From the NCBI GenBank assembly GCA_017942035.1, contig JAGAVG010000055.1:1-52558 (forward strand): 52,558 nucleotides of DNA, given 5' to 3'. Shown here piece after piece: positions 17,691 to 25,857 of the stretch; the stretch's first letter is position 1; the number at the start of each line of letters is the position of its first letter. The notes beneath the pieces are model-generated. The model saw only the letters and a list, made by a program, of their open reading frames with translations. It searched no databases and had not been told where the DNA came from. Position numbers and translations under genes: made by a program. The DNA is from a bacterium (lineage in GTDB: Bacteria; Cyanobacteriota; Vampirovibrionia; Gastranaerophilales; Gastranaerophilaceae).

Positions 17691-18205
17691 TGACAAAATA
17701 TATTTCTGTCGGTAAAATTTTAAACTTTCACGGGATAAAAGGTGAGGCCCGCGTTGGATTTTCGAAAAATCAAGAGAATTTTATCTGCTCTCTTGAGAGT
17801 GTTTTCGTGAAATCTAAAAATAATAGCTATGATGAACTTTTTATTGAAAGCATAAGAATTCACAAAAATTTTGCAATAATAAAGTTTGAAGGAATTGACA
17901 CTGTTAATGATATTCTAGAGTTAAAAAGCGCATTGCTTTTTGTAGATGAAGAAACAATCAGAGAAAATCTTGAAGAAGATGAATTTCTGATTGATGAACT
18001 GGTTGGAATGGATGTGTTTGATACAGAAGGCAAAAAACTCGGGTTTGTAGTCGGGGTTTCGAATAACGGCGCTAATGATTTGCTTTCCGTTAAAGTAAAT
18101 TCTAAAAATATCTGCCTCATTCCGTTTGTAAAAGCGATAGTTCCGGAAGTACGCCTTAAAGAAAAAATGATTATAATCAATAATTTAGAGGGTTTGCTGG
18201 AATGA
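17690..18205 (+). CDS. rimM: Ribosome maturation factor RimM
   Basis: 171 residues, normal length. The N-terminal barrel begins ISVGKILNFHGIKGEARVG and the PRC-barrel domain shows LIDELVGMDVFDTEGKKLG and LIPFVKAIVPEV. RimM binds S19 and helps 30S head assembly. Overlaps the gene upstream by one base and trmD downstream by four (ATGA). The usual partner rpsP is not here but at 35805 on the other strand. Confidence 0.94.
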   Translation: MTKYISVGKILNFHGIKGEARVGFSKNQENFICSLESVFVKSKNNSYDELFIESIRIHKNFAIIKFEGIDTVNDILELKSALLFVDEETIRENLEEDEFLIDELVGMDVFDTEGKKLGFVVGVSNNGANDLLSVKVNSKNICLIPFVKAIVPEVRLKEKMIIINNLEGLLE

Positions 18206-18873
18206 AGTTTAATGTATTGACGCTTTTTCCTGAAATGATTGAAACATATACAAATTTTAGCATTTTAAAACGGGCGGTTGAGAATAATACATTGGAAATC
18301 AACACAATAAATCCGCGGGATTTCACTCTTGATAAACACAAAAAAGTAGATGACACACCTTACGGCGGCGGAGCTGGTATGGTTTTGATGGTTCAGCCGT
18401 ATGTTGATGCTTACGAAAGTTTCCAAAAGCCAGAAAACTCTCTGACTCTTATGATGACCCCTCAGGGAGAACCTTTTAAAGAAGAGCTTGCCGTTGAATT
18501 TTCCAAATATGACGAGATAAATATTTTATGCGGACATTATGAAGGGTTTGACGAGCGTATAAGAGAAATTATTAAGCCGCGCGAAGTTTCATTGGGTGAT
18601 TTTGTATTAACCGGCGGCGAACTTCCGGCACTGTGTCTTATTGATGCTGTTAGCAGAAAAATTGAAGGTACGCTGGGCAAAATTGAATCCGCCGATGAAG
18701 ATAGTTTTTCTAACGGCCTTCTTGAATATCCGCATTATACTAGACCCAGAGAATACAGAGGATTGAAAGTTCCGGAGGTTTTGTTGAACGGTAATCATAA
18801 AGAAATTGCAAAATTCCGTTATGAAGAGAGTCTCAAAAGAACAAAAATTAAACGTCCTGATTTGCTTAAATAA
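18202..18873 (+). CDS. trmD: tRNA (guanine-N1)-methyltransferase
   Basis: 223 residues. Methylates G37 of tRNAs with S-adenosylmethionine; SPOUT-fold knotted dimer. Motifs: TPYGGGAGMVLMVQP, LCGHYEGFDERI, and SLGDFVLTGGELPALCLIDA, which form the knot and SAM site. Slightly shorter at the C-terminus than E. coli TrmD (255) but all core motifs are present. Coupled to rimM. rplS, which usually follows, is absent. Confidence 0.96.
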   Translation: MKFNVLTLFPEMIETYTNFSILKRAVENNTLEINTINPRDFTLDKHKKVDDTPYGGGAGMVLMVQPYVDAYESFQKPENSLTLMMTPQGEPFKEELAVEFSKYDEINILCGHYEGFDERIREIIKPREVSLGDFVLTGGELPALCLIDAVSRKIEGTLGKIESADEDSFSNGLLEYPHYTRPREYRGLKVPEVLLNGNHKEIAKFRYEESLKRTKIKRPDLLK

Positions 18874-18984
18874 TAAACTGAATTTAAATACCAAAATGCA
18901 CCAGATTTAATATCCCGTATAATTTGGTTTGTGCTGTTTGTGCTTATACAAAACGTATATGAAAATTCTAGAAAAATAACCTAT

Positions 18985-19012
18985 TTGAAATCTTTCTGAT
19001 TTTTGATAGAAT
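18985..19012 (+). promoter_or_regulatory. Promoter of the M29 aminopeptidase gene
   Basis: TTGAAA (18985-18990), 16-nt spacer, TAGAAT (19007-19012). It lies about 24 nt before the ATG, with AAAAAAGGAG as ribosome site directly after it. The leader is very short. Confidence 0.55.
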
Positions 19013-19035
19013 GAGAAAAAAGGAGAGTTTTATTT

Positions 19036-20139
19036 ATGAAAACAATTTGGGACAAATACGCAGAAGTTCTCGTTGATTATTCAACAAACGTCAAAAAAGG
19101 TGATTTGGTTATAATCCGTTCAGAAAGTGATTATGCAAAAGATTTAATTCGAGCAGTATACAAACGAATCGTTCAGAAGGGTGGGAATGCCCTTGTAAGA
19201 ACTCCTATTGGTGAATTGACCGGAATTTTTTTGAAAAATGCATCTGATGAACAATTGGATTATATTGATCCTATTACAAAATTAGAATACGAAAAAGCTG
19301 ATGTTTTTATATCAATTGGTGCACCTTTAAATACAAAATCACTTGCACGTGCTGATGTTGCCAAATTGGCAAGAAGAGGAAAAGCGACGAAGCATCTTTC
19401 AGAACTTTTGCTTTCCCGCGCGGCAAAAGGTGATGCAAGATGGGTTGTGGCTGATGTTCCAACACATGCACTAGCACAGGAAGCAAAAATGTCGTTTGAT
19501 GAATACTCTGACTTTTTATTCAAATCCTGCTACCTTGATTTAGATAATCCTGTAGATAAGTTGAAGGAACTTGATGAAAAGCAGACTAATTGGGCAAATT
19601 ATTTGAATAATGTAAAAAACATACATATTGTTGGTGAAAACACAGATATTACATTTAATGTCGAAGGCCGCAAATGGATAAGCTGTTCGGGATTAAACAA
19701 TTATCCTGACGGTGAAGTTTTTACATCTCCGGTTGAAGATGGAATTAATGGAGAAATATATTTCGATTTTCCTCAAAATTATCGTGGAAATTCTGCAACG
19801 AAAGTTCATTTATGGATTGAAAAAGGCAAGATTGTAAAATTTGATGCAGAAACCGGACGAGATTATCTGGAAGCAATGTTTAATATGGATGAAGGTTCAA
19901 ATGGCATCGGCGAAATTGCTATAGGTACAAATGATGAAATTCAGGATGTTACCGGGAATATTCTTTTTGATGAAAAAATTGGCGGCTCTATTCACATGGC
20001 TGTGGGTGCATCTTATCCTGAAACCGGCGGGAAAAATGTCTCCGGACTTCATTGGGATATGATTAAAGGAATGAAAAACGGCGGCAAAATTTTTGCTGAT
20101 GGTACTTTAATCTATGAAAACGGTAAGTTTATTATCTAA
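19036..20139 (+). CDS. M29-family aminopeptidase (AmpS/AmpT type)
   Basis: 367 residues. Cytoplasmic dimetal exopeptidase that removes N-terminal residues from peptides. The N-terminal half (VDYSTNVKKGDLVIIRSE, ... VFISIGAPLNTKSLARAD) matches the M29 fold. The C-terminal half shows the expected metal ligands: Glu in PDGEVFTSPVEDGINGEI, Glu in GIGEIAIGTN, His in GGSIHMAVG, and His/Asp in GLHWDMI. Slightly shorter than the usual 400-410 residues. Single gene with its own promoter and a good AAGGAG site. Confidence 0.92.
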   Translation: MKTIWDKYAEVLVDYSTNVKKGDLVIIRSESDYAKDLIRAVYKRIVQKGGNALVRTPIGELTGIFLKNASDEQLDYIDPITKLEYEKADVFISIGAPLNTKSLARADVAKLARRGKATKHLSELLLSRAAKGDARWVVADVPTHALAQEAKMSFDEYSDFLFKSCYLDLDNPVDKLKELDEKQTNWANYLNNVKNIHIVGENTDITFNVEGRKWISCSGLNNYPDGEVFTSPVEDGINGEIYFDFPQNYRGNSATKVHLWIEKGKIVKFDAETGRDYLEAMFNMDEGSNGIGEIAIGTNDEIQDVTGNILFDEKIGGSIHMAVGASYPETGGKNVSGLHWDMIKGMKNGGKIFADGTLIYENGKFII

Positions 20140-20168
20140 AAAATCAGAATACAACCCAAAGCCTGTAG

Positions 20169-20197
20169 GATGTGGTAAATTTATGATTTACCGCATC
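20169..20197. repeat. GATGTGGTAAAT palindrome, second copy
   Basis: Inverted repeat of 12-bp arms with one mismatch (GATGTGGTAAAT / ATTTACCGCATC), matching 238-266. As there, it sits next to the outer end of a 167-bp element, followed by AAAATTTTATA-type sequence. Confidence 0.65.
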
Positions 20198-20222
20198 ACA
20201 TAAAAATTTAAAATTTTATAAT

Positions 20223-20262
20223 AAAACTCGCACCAAATTTTATATTTTGGTGCGAGTTTTTT
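20223..20262. terminator. Bidirectional terminator hairpin at outer end of element copy 2
   Basis: 15-bp perfect stem (AAAACTCGCACCAAA / TTTGGTGCGAGTTTT) followed by T6 on the plus strand, so it ends transcription from the aminopeptidase gene. On the minus strand it would stop transcription from the promoter at 20299-20271. Confidence 0.7.
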
Positions 20263-20396
20263 ATAGCCTTATTATACAATATTTTCCACCACATTTCAAG
20301 TGGTGTTTTGTCGTTTTTTGATGATTTTTTGAATTTTAAGAAGGTATGTTTTAGTGGATTTCAGGCCCACTCGCACCAAAATATAAATTATGGTGC
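20230..20396 (+). repeat. 167-bp inverted-repeat element, copy 2
   Basis: Bounded by 27-bp inverted repeats (20230-20256 and 20370-20396) matching at 25 of 27 positions. Inside are a CACCAC/GTGGTG hairpin and T-rich runs. It ends 44 nt before the start of a prepilin-like gene. Same length and arrangement as the copies at 39200 and 47761. Confidence 0.9.
20271..20299 (-). promoter_or_regulatory. Promoter inside element copy 2, pointing away from the prepilin gene
   Basis: On the minus strand TTGAAA (20299-20294), 17-nt spacer, TATAAT (20276-20271). The predicted start near 20264 is followed at once by the hairpin at 20260-20223 and TTTT, giving a predicted RNA of about 45 nt. Confidence 0.6.
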
Positions 20397-20440
20397 ATGA
20401 ATTTAAAGAGTCGTTTAAGTCTGAAAAGGAGGCTGAAAGG

Positions 20441-21340
20441 ATGAATATATTTGAAGAACAGAGGATTAGAGGTCAGGAAGGCAAGCCGATATCGTCATTA
20501 ACTACCCTCGCCCCTTGTGGGAGAGGGCAGGGTGAGGGGTCAAAATTGTTACATAAAACCCTCTCCCGAATTTGTAAGTTCGCATTCTGCTCACTAACAA
20601 ATTCAACCCTCTCACATAGAGAGAGGGTAAGAAGTAGGGTAGACTTTAGTCTACCGGAAAAACTGGATTGCCGCCTTGCTGGTCGTCGTAAAACCGCGTT
20701 TACATTGGCGGAAGTCTTAATCACTCTCGGAATAATTGGGGTTGTGGCGGCGATGACCATGCCAACTTTAATTCAAAAGCATCAGGAGCGGGTTACGGTT
20801 AATAAAGTTAAGAAGTTCTATTCTGTCATGTCGCAGGCGCAATTATTAGCAATCAAAGATCATGGTTATTTAGATGAGTGGGATGTGTCGGATGGACGTA
20901 CAAAAGAAAGTGCTGAAAAACTCGCGGAGTATCTTAAACCTTATTTAAAAATAGCCAAAGATTGTGGTACATCTAGCGGCTGTCTTCAATACGGCAAACC
21001 AATACAATTGCTAAATGGTGAAGAGCACTTCAATTACGATTCAGACAACAGATTTTATAAATTAATTTTAAACGATGGGAGTTATATATGGTTAAGGGCA
21101 TCTATGGGTGCATATTGTGCAAGTTTAGATAACAATATTTTAAATGCTTGCGGGGCTGTATGGATAGATATTAACGGTAAAACTCCTCCTAATACATTGG
21201 GAAGAGACATATTATATTTTATAATGACAAAAAATAGTCTTAAACCCTCGGCTATAAATGATTGTAATCTGAATTCTTATGGTTGGGATTGTGCTGGATG
21301 GATTTTAGAAAAAGGCAATATGGATTATTTGAAAAAATAA
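20441..21340 (+). CDS. Type IV prepilin-like protein with an 86-residue repeat-derived leader
   Basis: 299 residues from the ATG at 20441, which has AAGGAGG eight bases upstream; an earlier in-frame ATG at 20390 lies in the inverted repeat. The class III signal TAFTLAEVLITLGIIG starts only at residue about 85 (cleavage expected A^F, Glu at +5), followed by a hydrophobic helix and a globular domain with several cysteines (DCGTSSGCLQYG, NACGAVWIDINGK). The leader (EEQRIRGQEGKPISS..., HRERVRSRVD) is encoded by dispersed repeat DNA, and no ATG, GTG or TTG start lies closer to the signal. Close paralogue of the protein at 47971. Likely processed by a prepilin peptidase and exported as a minor pilin or pseudopilin. 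Confidence 0.8.
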   Translation: MNIFEEQRIRGQEGKPISSLTTLAPCGRGQGEGSKLLHKTLSRICKFAFCSLTNSTLSHRERVRSRVDFSLPEKLDCRLAGRRKTAFTLAEVLITLGIIGVVAAMTMPTLIQKHQERVTVNKVKKFYSVMSQAQLLAIKDHGYLDEWDVSDGRTKESAEKLAEYLKPYLKIAKDCGTSSGCLQYGKPIQLLNGEEHFNYDSDNRFYKLILNDGSYIWLRASMGAYCASLDNNILNACGAVWIDINGKTPPNTLGRDILYFIMTKNSLKPSAINDCNLNSYGWDCAGWILEKGNMDYLKK

Positions 21341-21346
21341 AACTGT

Positions 21347-21376
21347 TTGTATACTGTTTCTTTTTTGTGATAAAAT
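21347..21376 (+). promoter_or_regulatory. Probable promoter of purA
   Basis: TTGTAT (21347-21352), 18-nt spacer, TAAAAT (21371-21376), 37 nt before the purA ATG; AGAAAGGAT gives the ribosome site. Starts within seven bases of the preceding stop codon. Confidence 0.5.
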
Positions 21377-21412
21377 AGGCGGGTAATTGCAGATTTTTAG
21401 AAAGGATAGGAT

Positions 21413-22696
21413 ATGAACAGAGTTGTTGTTGGAGCGCAATGGGGTGATGAAGGTAAGGCAAAGATTACGGATTTGCTCGCAAATGATGCCGATTTAATAA
21501 TTAGATATCAGGGCGGCTGTAATGCAGGACATACAGTTGTTGTTGACGATAAAGTTTTTAAATTCCACCTTATCCCATCAGGAATTCTGTATAAAGGTAA
21601 AACCTGTCTTATAGGAGCCGGAACTGTTATTTTGCCGGAAACTTTTGAAAAAGAAGTTCAAGGTTTGATAGCGGAAGGTATTGATGTTAGCGGTTTAAAA
21701 GTTAGTCCTCTGGCTTCAATTACAATGCCTTATCATACGGAAGTTGACGGATATTCTGAAAACACTGCAACAAAAGGTAAAATCGGAACAACTAAAAAAG
21801 GAATCGGCCCGACTTATACAGATAAAATGGCAAGAATAGGCTTAAAAATCGAAGATTTATACAATCCGGAAACTTTATCCGAAAAGCTTGATGTAATTTT
21901 ACCGTTAAAAAATAAAACTTTGGAAAAAGTTTACGGTTTGGAACCGTATTCAAAAGAATGCGTGACCGCGTTATGCGAAAAATATGCAGAAATTTTCAAA
22001 CCTTATGTATGCTTTGAATGGCAGGAACTGTTGGAAAAACACAAACGTGATAAGTCTGTCGTTCTTTTCGAAGGTGCACAGGGTGTAATGCTCGACGTTG
22101 ATTATGGAACTTATCCATTCGTAACCTCTTCAAACCCGATAGCCGGCGGAGCTTGCACAGGTTCCGGTTATGGCCCGAAAATGATTGATGAAGTAATCGG
22201 GGTTGCAAAAGCTTATGTAACAAGAGTTGGGGAAGGCCCGTTTGTTACAGAATTAAACGATGAAGTCGGTGAAAAAATCCGCAACATCGGGCATGAATTT
22301 GGCACAACAACAGGCCGTCCGCGCAGAACCGGCTGGTTTGATGTTGTAACTATGAAATATGCCGTTTTGGTTGGTGGGTTAACTTCGGTTGCGCTTACGA
22401 AAATTGATGTTTTTGATGATTTTGATGAAATAAAAATCTGCACAGCTTACAAAGATACCAGAGATGGTAAAATTTATAAATCATATCCGACAAATGTCTT
22501 TATGCATAAATATCTTGAACCGGTTTACGAAACTCATACTGGTTGGAAAACTAACCTAACGGGGGTTAAAAAATATTCTGATTTGCCTCAAAATGCAAAA
22601 AATTATCTTTCAAGATTAGAAGAATTGTTAGAAGTTCCGATATCTATCGTTAGTGTCGGGCCGAACAGAGATCAGACTATTTTCAAGGAGGCATAA
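21413..22696 (+). CDS. purA: Adenylosuccinate synthetase
   Basis: 427 residues, full length. Joins IMP and aspartate with GTP to give adenylosuccinate on the path to AMP. Motifs: GAQWGDEGKAKITDLLA at the N-terminus (catalytic Asp; most family members have GKGK where this has GKAK), NAGHTVV with the catalytic His, GTTKKGIGPTYTDK, and TTTGRPRRTGWFD in the IMP-binding loop. The next small gene starts at the base after its stop. Confidence 0.96.
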   Translation: MNRVVVGAQWGDEGKAKITDLLANDADLIIRYQGGCNAGHTVVVDDKVFKFHLIPSGILYKGKTCLIGAGTVILPETFEKEVQGLIAEGIDVSGLKVSPLASITMPYHTEVDGYSENTATKGKIGTTKKGIGPTYTDKMARIGLKIEDLYNPETLSEKLDVILPLKNKTLEKVYGLEPYSKECVTALCEKYAEIFKPYVCFEWQELLEKHKRDKSVVLFEGAQGVMLDVDYGTYPFVTSSNPIAGGACTGSGYGPKMIDEVIGVAKAYVTRVGEGPFVTELNDEVGEKIRNIGHEFGTTTGRPRRTGWFDVVTMKYAVLVGGLTSVALTKIDVFDDFDEIKICTAYKDTRDGKIYKSYPTNVFMHKYLEPVYETHTGWKTNLTGVKKYSDLPQNAKNYLSRLEELLEVPISIVSVGPNRDQTIFKEA

Positions 22697-22927
22697 ATGA
22701 CAACAATTATAGGCATAAAACTGGAAAACAGACATCTTAATTCTGTTGAATTTCAGCGAGTATTAATGGAATCAGGCTGTGCAATCAGGACTCGAATAGG
22801 GCTTCATCAGGCTGATGAAAACAAATGTTCTGACACGGGGTTAATTCTTCTTGAGGTTATTGATAACGCGGAAGAACTTGTTTCAAAACTTATTCCGTTC
22901 GGGGATGTTAAGACAATGGAATTTTAG
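22697..22927 (+). CDS. Small ferredoxin-fold (ACT/TM1266-like) protein
   Basis: 76 residues. MTTIIGIKLENRHLNSVEFQRVL followed by IRTRIGLHQADENKCSDTGLILLEV and a final helix plus strand (ELVSKLIPFGDVKTMEF) give the beta-alpha-beta-beta-alpha-beta pattern of the TM1266 / 'iron-only hydrogenase system regulator' small proteins. Assignment is by pattern only. It begins directly after the purA stop (SD AAGGAGG inside the purA end) so it is co-transcribed with purA. Confidence 0.55.
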   Translation: MTTIIGIKLENRHLNSVEFQRVLMESGCAIRTRIGLHQADENKCSDTGLILLEVIDNAEELVSKLIPFGDVKTMEF

Positions 22928-23011
22928 TCTGTATTAAATTTTGTAAAGATTACAGTGACGAGTTAGCAAAAAATATTTTTGAGAAGTTTTCAATTCAAAG
23001 GGAACTTTTCT

Positions 23012-24502
23012 ATGATACAGCCCGTAAACTCAGCACCACAAAATACAATAAAGACAAGTATTTTCAATATAAATGATTTCCATGGCAAGTCAATCAATAT
23101 GGAGCGTGCAATTGCCGTATCCAATGCGTTTGATAACGATAAAAAAGACAAAGATGTGGATAAATTAAAGTTCTCATCAGGGGATATTATGCTGGGTGAG
23201 GTGGAACCGACAAATAAAGTGGCCATGCTTGCTCAGAATTATATGGGCGTAATGGCATGTACGCTCGGCAATCATGAGTATGACATGCTTGAAAAAGTCG
23301 GAAATCTTATTCCTGATATGAAATATCGACTTCTGGCATGTAATGTTAATCTTCCGCCGCAAAACCCGTATGCAAAAAAGGTTGAAAAATCTTACGTACA
23401 AAAGGTTAACGGCCACGAATACGGAGTTATCGGAACTTCTCCTTGTGACCTTTTTTCAAGACTGAAATATAGAAAAGTCTTTGATGATATGCATGTTCAC
23501 AATATAAGTGATACGATTAAAGATATTCAAAAAGAAATTGATAAGTTAAAAGCTAAAAATATTAATAAAATCATTTTGCTTTCTCATAGCGGATTTGCTT
23601 ATGATAGAAAGATAGCGGAAGAAACCGACGGTATTGATATTATTCTGGGCGGCCATTCGCACGATTTGATAAGAGATGTCGAGCCTGATTACAACCTTTT
23701 ATACTCAAAATCCGGAGAACCGGTTGTGATTACTCAAGCTGGCCGTGACGGGAAATATATTGATAAATTAGATGTTGAGTTTGATAAAAATACGGGTATA
23801 TTAACGAAAGTTCGAAATAGCGTAACGGGTACAAGAGGTTTTAAACGTAATGCGCCGGTTCGTTATGTGTTTGAGAAAATTTTAGGAAAACCGCATGTGG
23901 TAGGACAAATTGAATCTGTTCCGCCGCCTTTGGAAAACGATTTGATAGAACCAAATCCGCATGCTAATTTTGTTGTAGATTGTATAAGAGATGAATTGGG
24001 TACAGATATTGCACTTTTGTCAGCCGCAAACGTTAGAGGTTTCTTTGAAAGCGGAACTCTTGACAGTCGCGTACTGGATGAGATTTCACCGTTCAGAAAT
24101 AAATTGTGTGTTATTTCATATTCAGAAAAAGAAATTGTGGATGCGCTGAAAGCAACTTGTAAATCTATGGTCAGATCAAATAATAAGCCGGGACTTCTTC
24201 ACCCGTCAGGTCTTAAATATACGGTATCCCGCTCCGGCGAGTTGAAAAATCTTACATTTATATCAAAAGACGGTAAAGAACACCAAATAGATGTAAACAA
24301 TCCAGATTCTAATAAATTTTACAGAGTCGGAATAAACGATTATTGTGCGCAGGGAAATGACGGTCTCAAAATGCTTAAAAAATATGATAATGCCGAAAAA
24401 ATCTATGATTTTGACCTGATAAAATGTGTTGAAGATTACTTTAGAAAGAATCCGACACCAGTTACAATAAAAGATGACGGCCGCGTAACAATTGTTGATT
24501 AG
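23012..24502 (+). CDS. 5'-nucleotidase/UshA-type metallophosphoesterase
   Basis: 496 residues. The N-terminal calcineurin-like domain has INDFHGK, GDIMLGE, LGNHEYDM, LLSHSG and LGGHSHD, the dimetal ligands of the family; the C-terminal domain shows the 5'-nucleotidase features (ANVRGFFESGTLD, YRVGINDYCAQGNDG). Hydrolyses nucleotides or related phosphoesters. I start at ATG 23012 instead of TTG 22979. Unlike most relatives there is no signal peptide; the N-terminus (MIQPVNSAPQNTIKTS) is polar, so it may be cytoplasmic or exported in another way. Stands between purA and prfB. Confidence 0.85.
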   Translation: MIQPVNSAPQNTIKTSIFNINDFHGKSINMERAIAVSNAFDNDKKDKDVDKLKFSSGDIMLGEVEPTNKVAMLAQNYMGVMACTLGNHEYDMLEKVGNLIPDMKYRLLACNVNLPPQNPYAKKVEKSYVQKVNGHEYGVIGTSPCDLFSRLKYRKVFDDMHVHNISDTIKDIQKEIDKLKAKNINKIILLSHSGFAYDRKIAEETDGIDIILGGHSHDLIRDVEPDYNLLYSKSGEPVVITQAGRDGKYIDKLDVEFDKNTGILTKVRNSVTGTRGFKRNAPVRYVFEKILGKPHVVGQIESVPPPLENDLIEPNPHANFVVDCIRDELGTDIALLSAANVRGFFESGTLDSRVLDEISPFRNKLCVISYSEKEIVDALKATCKSMVRSNNKPGLLHPSGLKYTVSRSGELKNLTFISKDGKEHQIDVNNPDSNKFYRVGINDYCAQGNDGLKMLKKYDNAEKIYDFDLIKCVEDYFRKNPTPVTIKDDGRVTIVD

Positions 24503-24527
24503 AAAATTTTCGTGGTAAAATTTTGGT

Positions 24528-25614
24528 ATGGAAACAGAATTAAAACAATTGTTAAACGCTTTAACTTTGCGCTTTGAAAAAATAAAGGAGTGTCTTTGAC
24601 CCTGACAGCTTAAAAGAAGAATTAAGTAAGAATGAAGAAAAACTCCAATCTCCGGATGTCTGGTCAGATCAAAAACTTGCCTCTGATATTGGTGCAAAAG
24701 TTCGAGATATAAAGGAAAATTTAAATTTTCTTGAAAAATGTGAACAGGTGCTTTCTGATAGTGAAACAGCTCTTGAAATTTGTGATGACGAGCTGATTTC
24801 AGAATGTTTTGAACAGCTTAAATCGTTGGAAAAATCAATAGACAGTTTTGAAACAAAACAAATGCTGAGCGGCGAATATGACGCTGAAAATGCGATTTTG
24901 ACCATAAATGCAGGCGCCGGCGGAACAGATGCTCAGGATTGGGCAGAAATGTTATTGAGAATGTATTTCCGCTGGGCAGAACAAAAAGGTTGGAAAGTTG
25001 AACTTTTAGACAGACTTGACGGTGATGAGGCGGGAATTAAATCTGCGACATTTAAAATTACCGGACGTTACGCTTACGGCTATTCTAAGGCTGAAAAGGG
25101 AGTTCACAGGCTTGTCAGAATTTCGCCGTTTAATGCAAACGGAAAACGTCAGACGAGTTTTGCCTCGCTGGAGGTTTCACCGATAATTGCAGATTTTGAA
25201 AAGACAATAGTTATTCCGCCGGAAGAATTAGAAATTGATACAATGCGCTCAGGTGGTGCCGGCGGTCAAAATGTAAACAAAGTTGAGACAGCGGTCAGAA
25301 TTCTTCATAAACCGACCGGAATTGTTGTAAAATGTCAGCAGGAGCGCTCTCAATTGCAGAACAAAGCGAACGCAATGCAGATTTTGGCATCTAAACTTCT
25401 TGCAATACGGCAGGCTGAGCATGAAAAGAAACTCGCAGAGTTAAAAGGCGAAAATATGGATATAAATTTCGGCTCCCAAATTCGTTCTTACGTGTTTCAT
25501 CCATATAAAATGGTCAAAGACCACCGCACAGGCTACGAAGTCGGAAATGTTGACAGCGTTATGGATGGAGATTTAGACGGATTTGTCGAAAGTTTTTTGA
25601 GGATGAATAAATAG
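24528..25614 (+). CDS. prfB: Peptide chain release factor 2 (programmed +1 frameshift)
   Basis: 361 residues after a +1 frameshift. Codons 1-23 run from ATG 24528 to CTT, then an in-frame TGA (24597-24599); shifting by one base reads GAC at 24598 and continues to 25614. RF2 recognises UAA and UGA; the stop-recognition SPF motif is present ([16 protein letters not shown]) and the catalytic GGQ lies in [19 protein letters not shown]. The length matches RF2 (about 365). An annotation that starts inside the second frame would truncate the protein. Confidence 0.95.
24585..24600 (+). promoter_or_regulatory. prfB: prfB programmed frameshift site
   Basis: Internal Shine-Dalgarno AAGGAG (24585-24590), three bases, then CTTTGAC (24594-24600) with the in-frame TGA. 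This matches the classic RF2 autoregulatory site: low RF2 lets the ribosome pause at UGA and slip on CTT. Confidence 0.95.
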
Positions 25615-25857
25615 GCTAATGTGAATTTTGCGGGACTTGTTTATCATCGCTAAATTTATCATGGCTTTTATGTTACAATATTTAAAGAAGAGTTGGAAAT
25701 AATCAAAGTTTTTTGCTGATATTTCCGATTATCCAATAGTAAGCTTTAGACGTTCAAGTGTAAAGACATGTTAAGAAAACCTAAAAAACATGGCAATATC
25801 TGTACTTAACTTGTTTTTATATACATGTAGGTCTAAAGTAAAGTGAAAAGGAGAACT

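Noticed and set aside
20230-20396. The 167-bp element as an integron attC site
   Set aside because: Copies are scattered over 48 kb, lie upstream of genes, lack R'/R'' core sites, and there is no integrase in the window.
24748-25614. RF2 starting at 24748 as a short, N-terminally truncated protein
   Set aside because: The upstream codons with AAGGAG and CTTTGAC form a normal frameshift site, and the joined frame gives full-length RF2.
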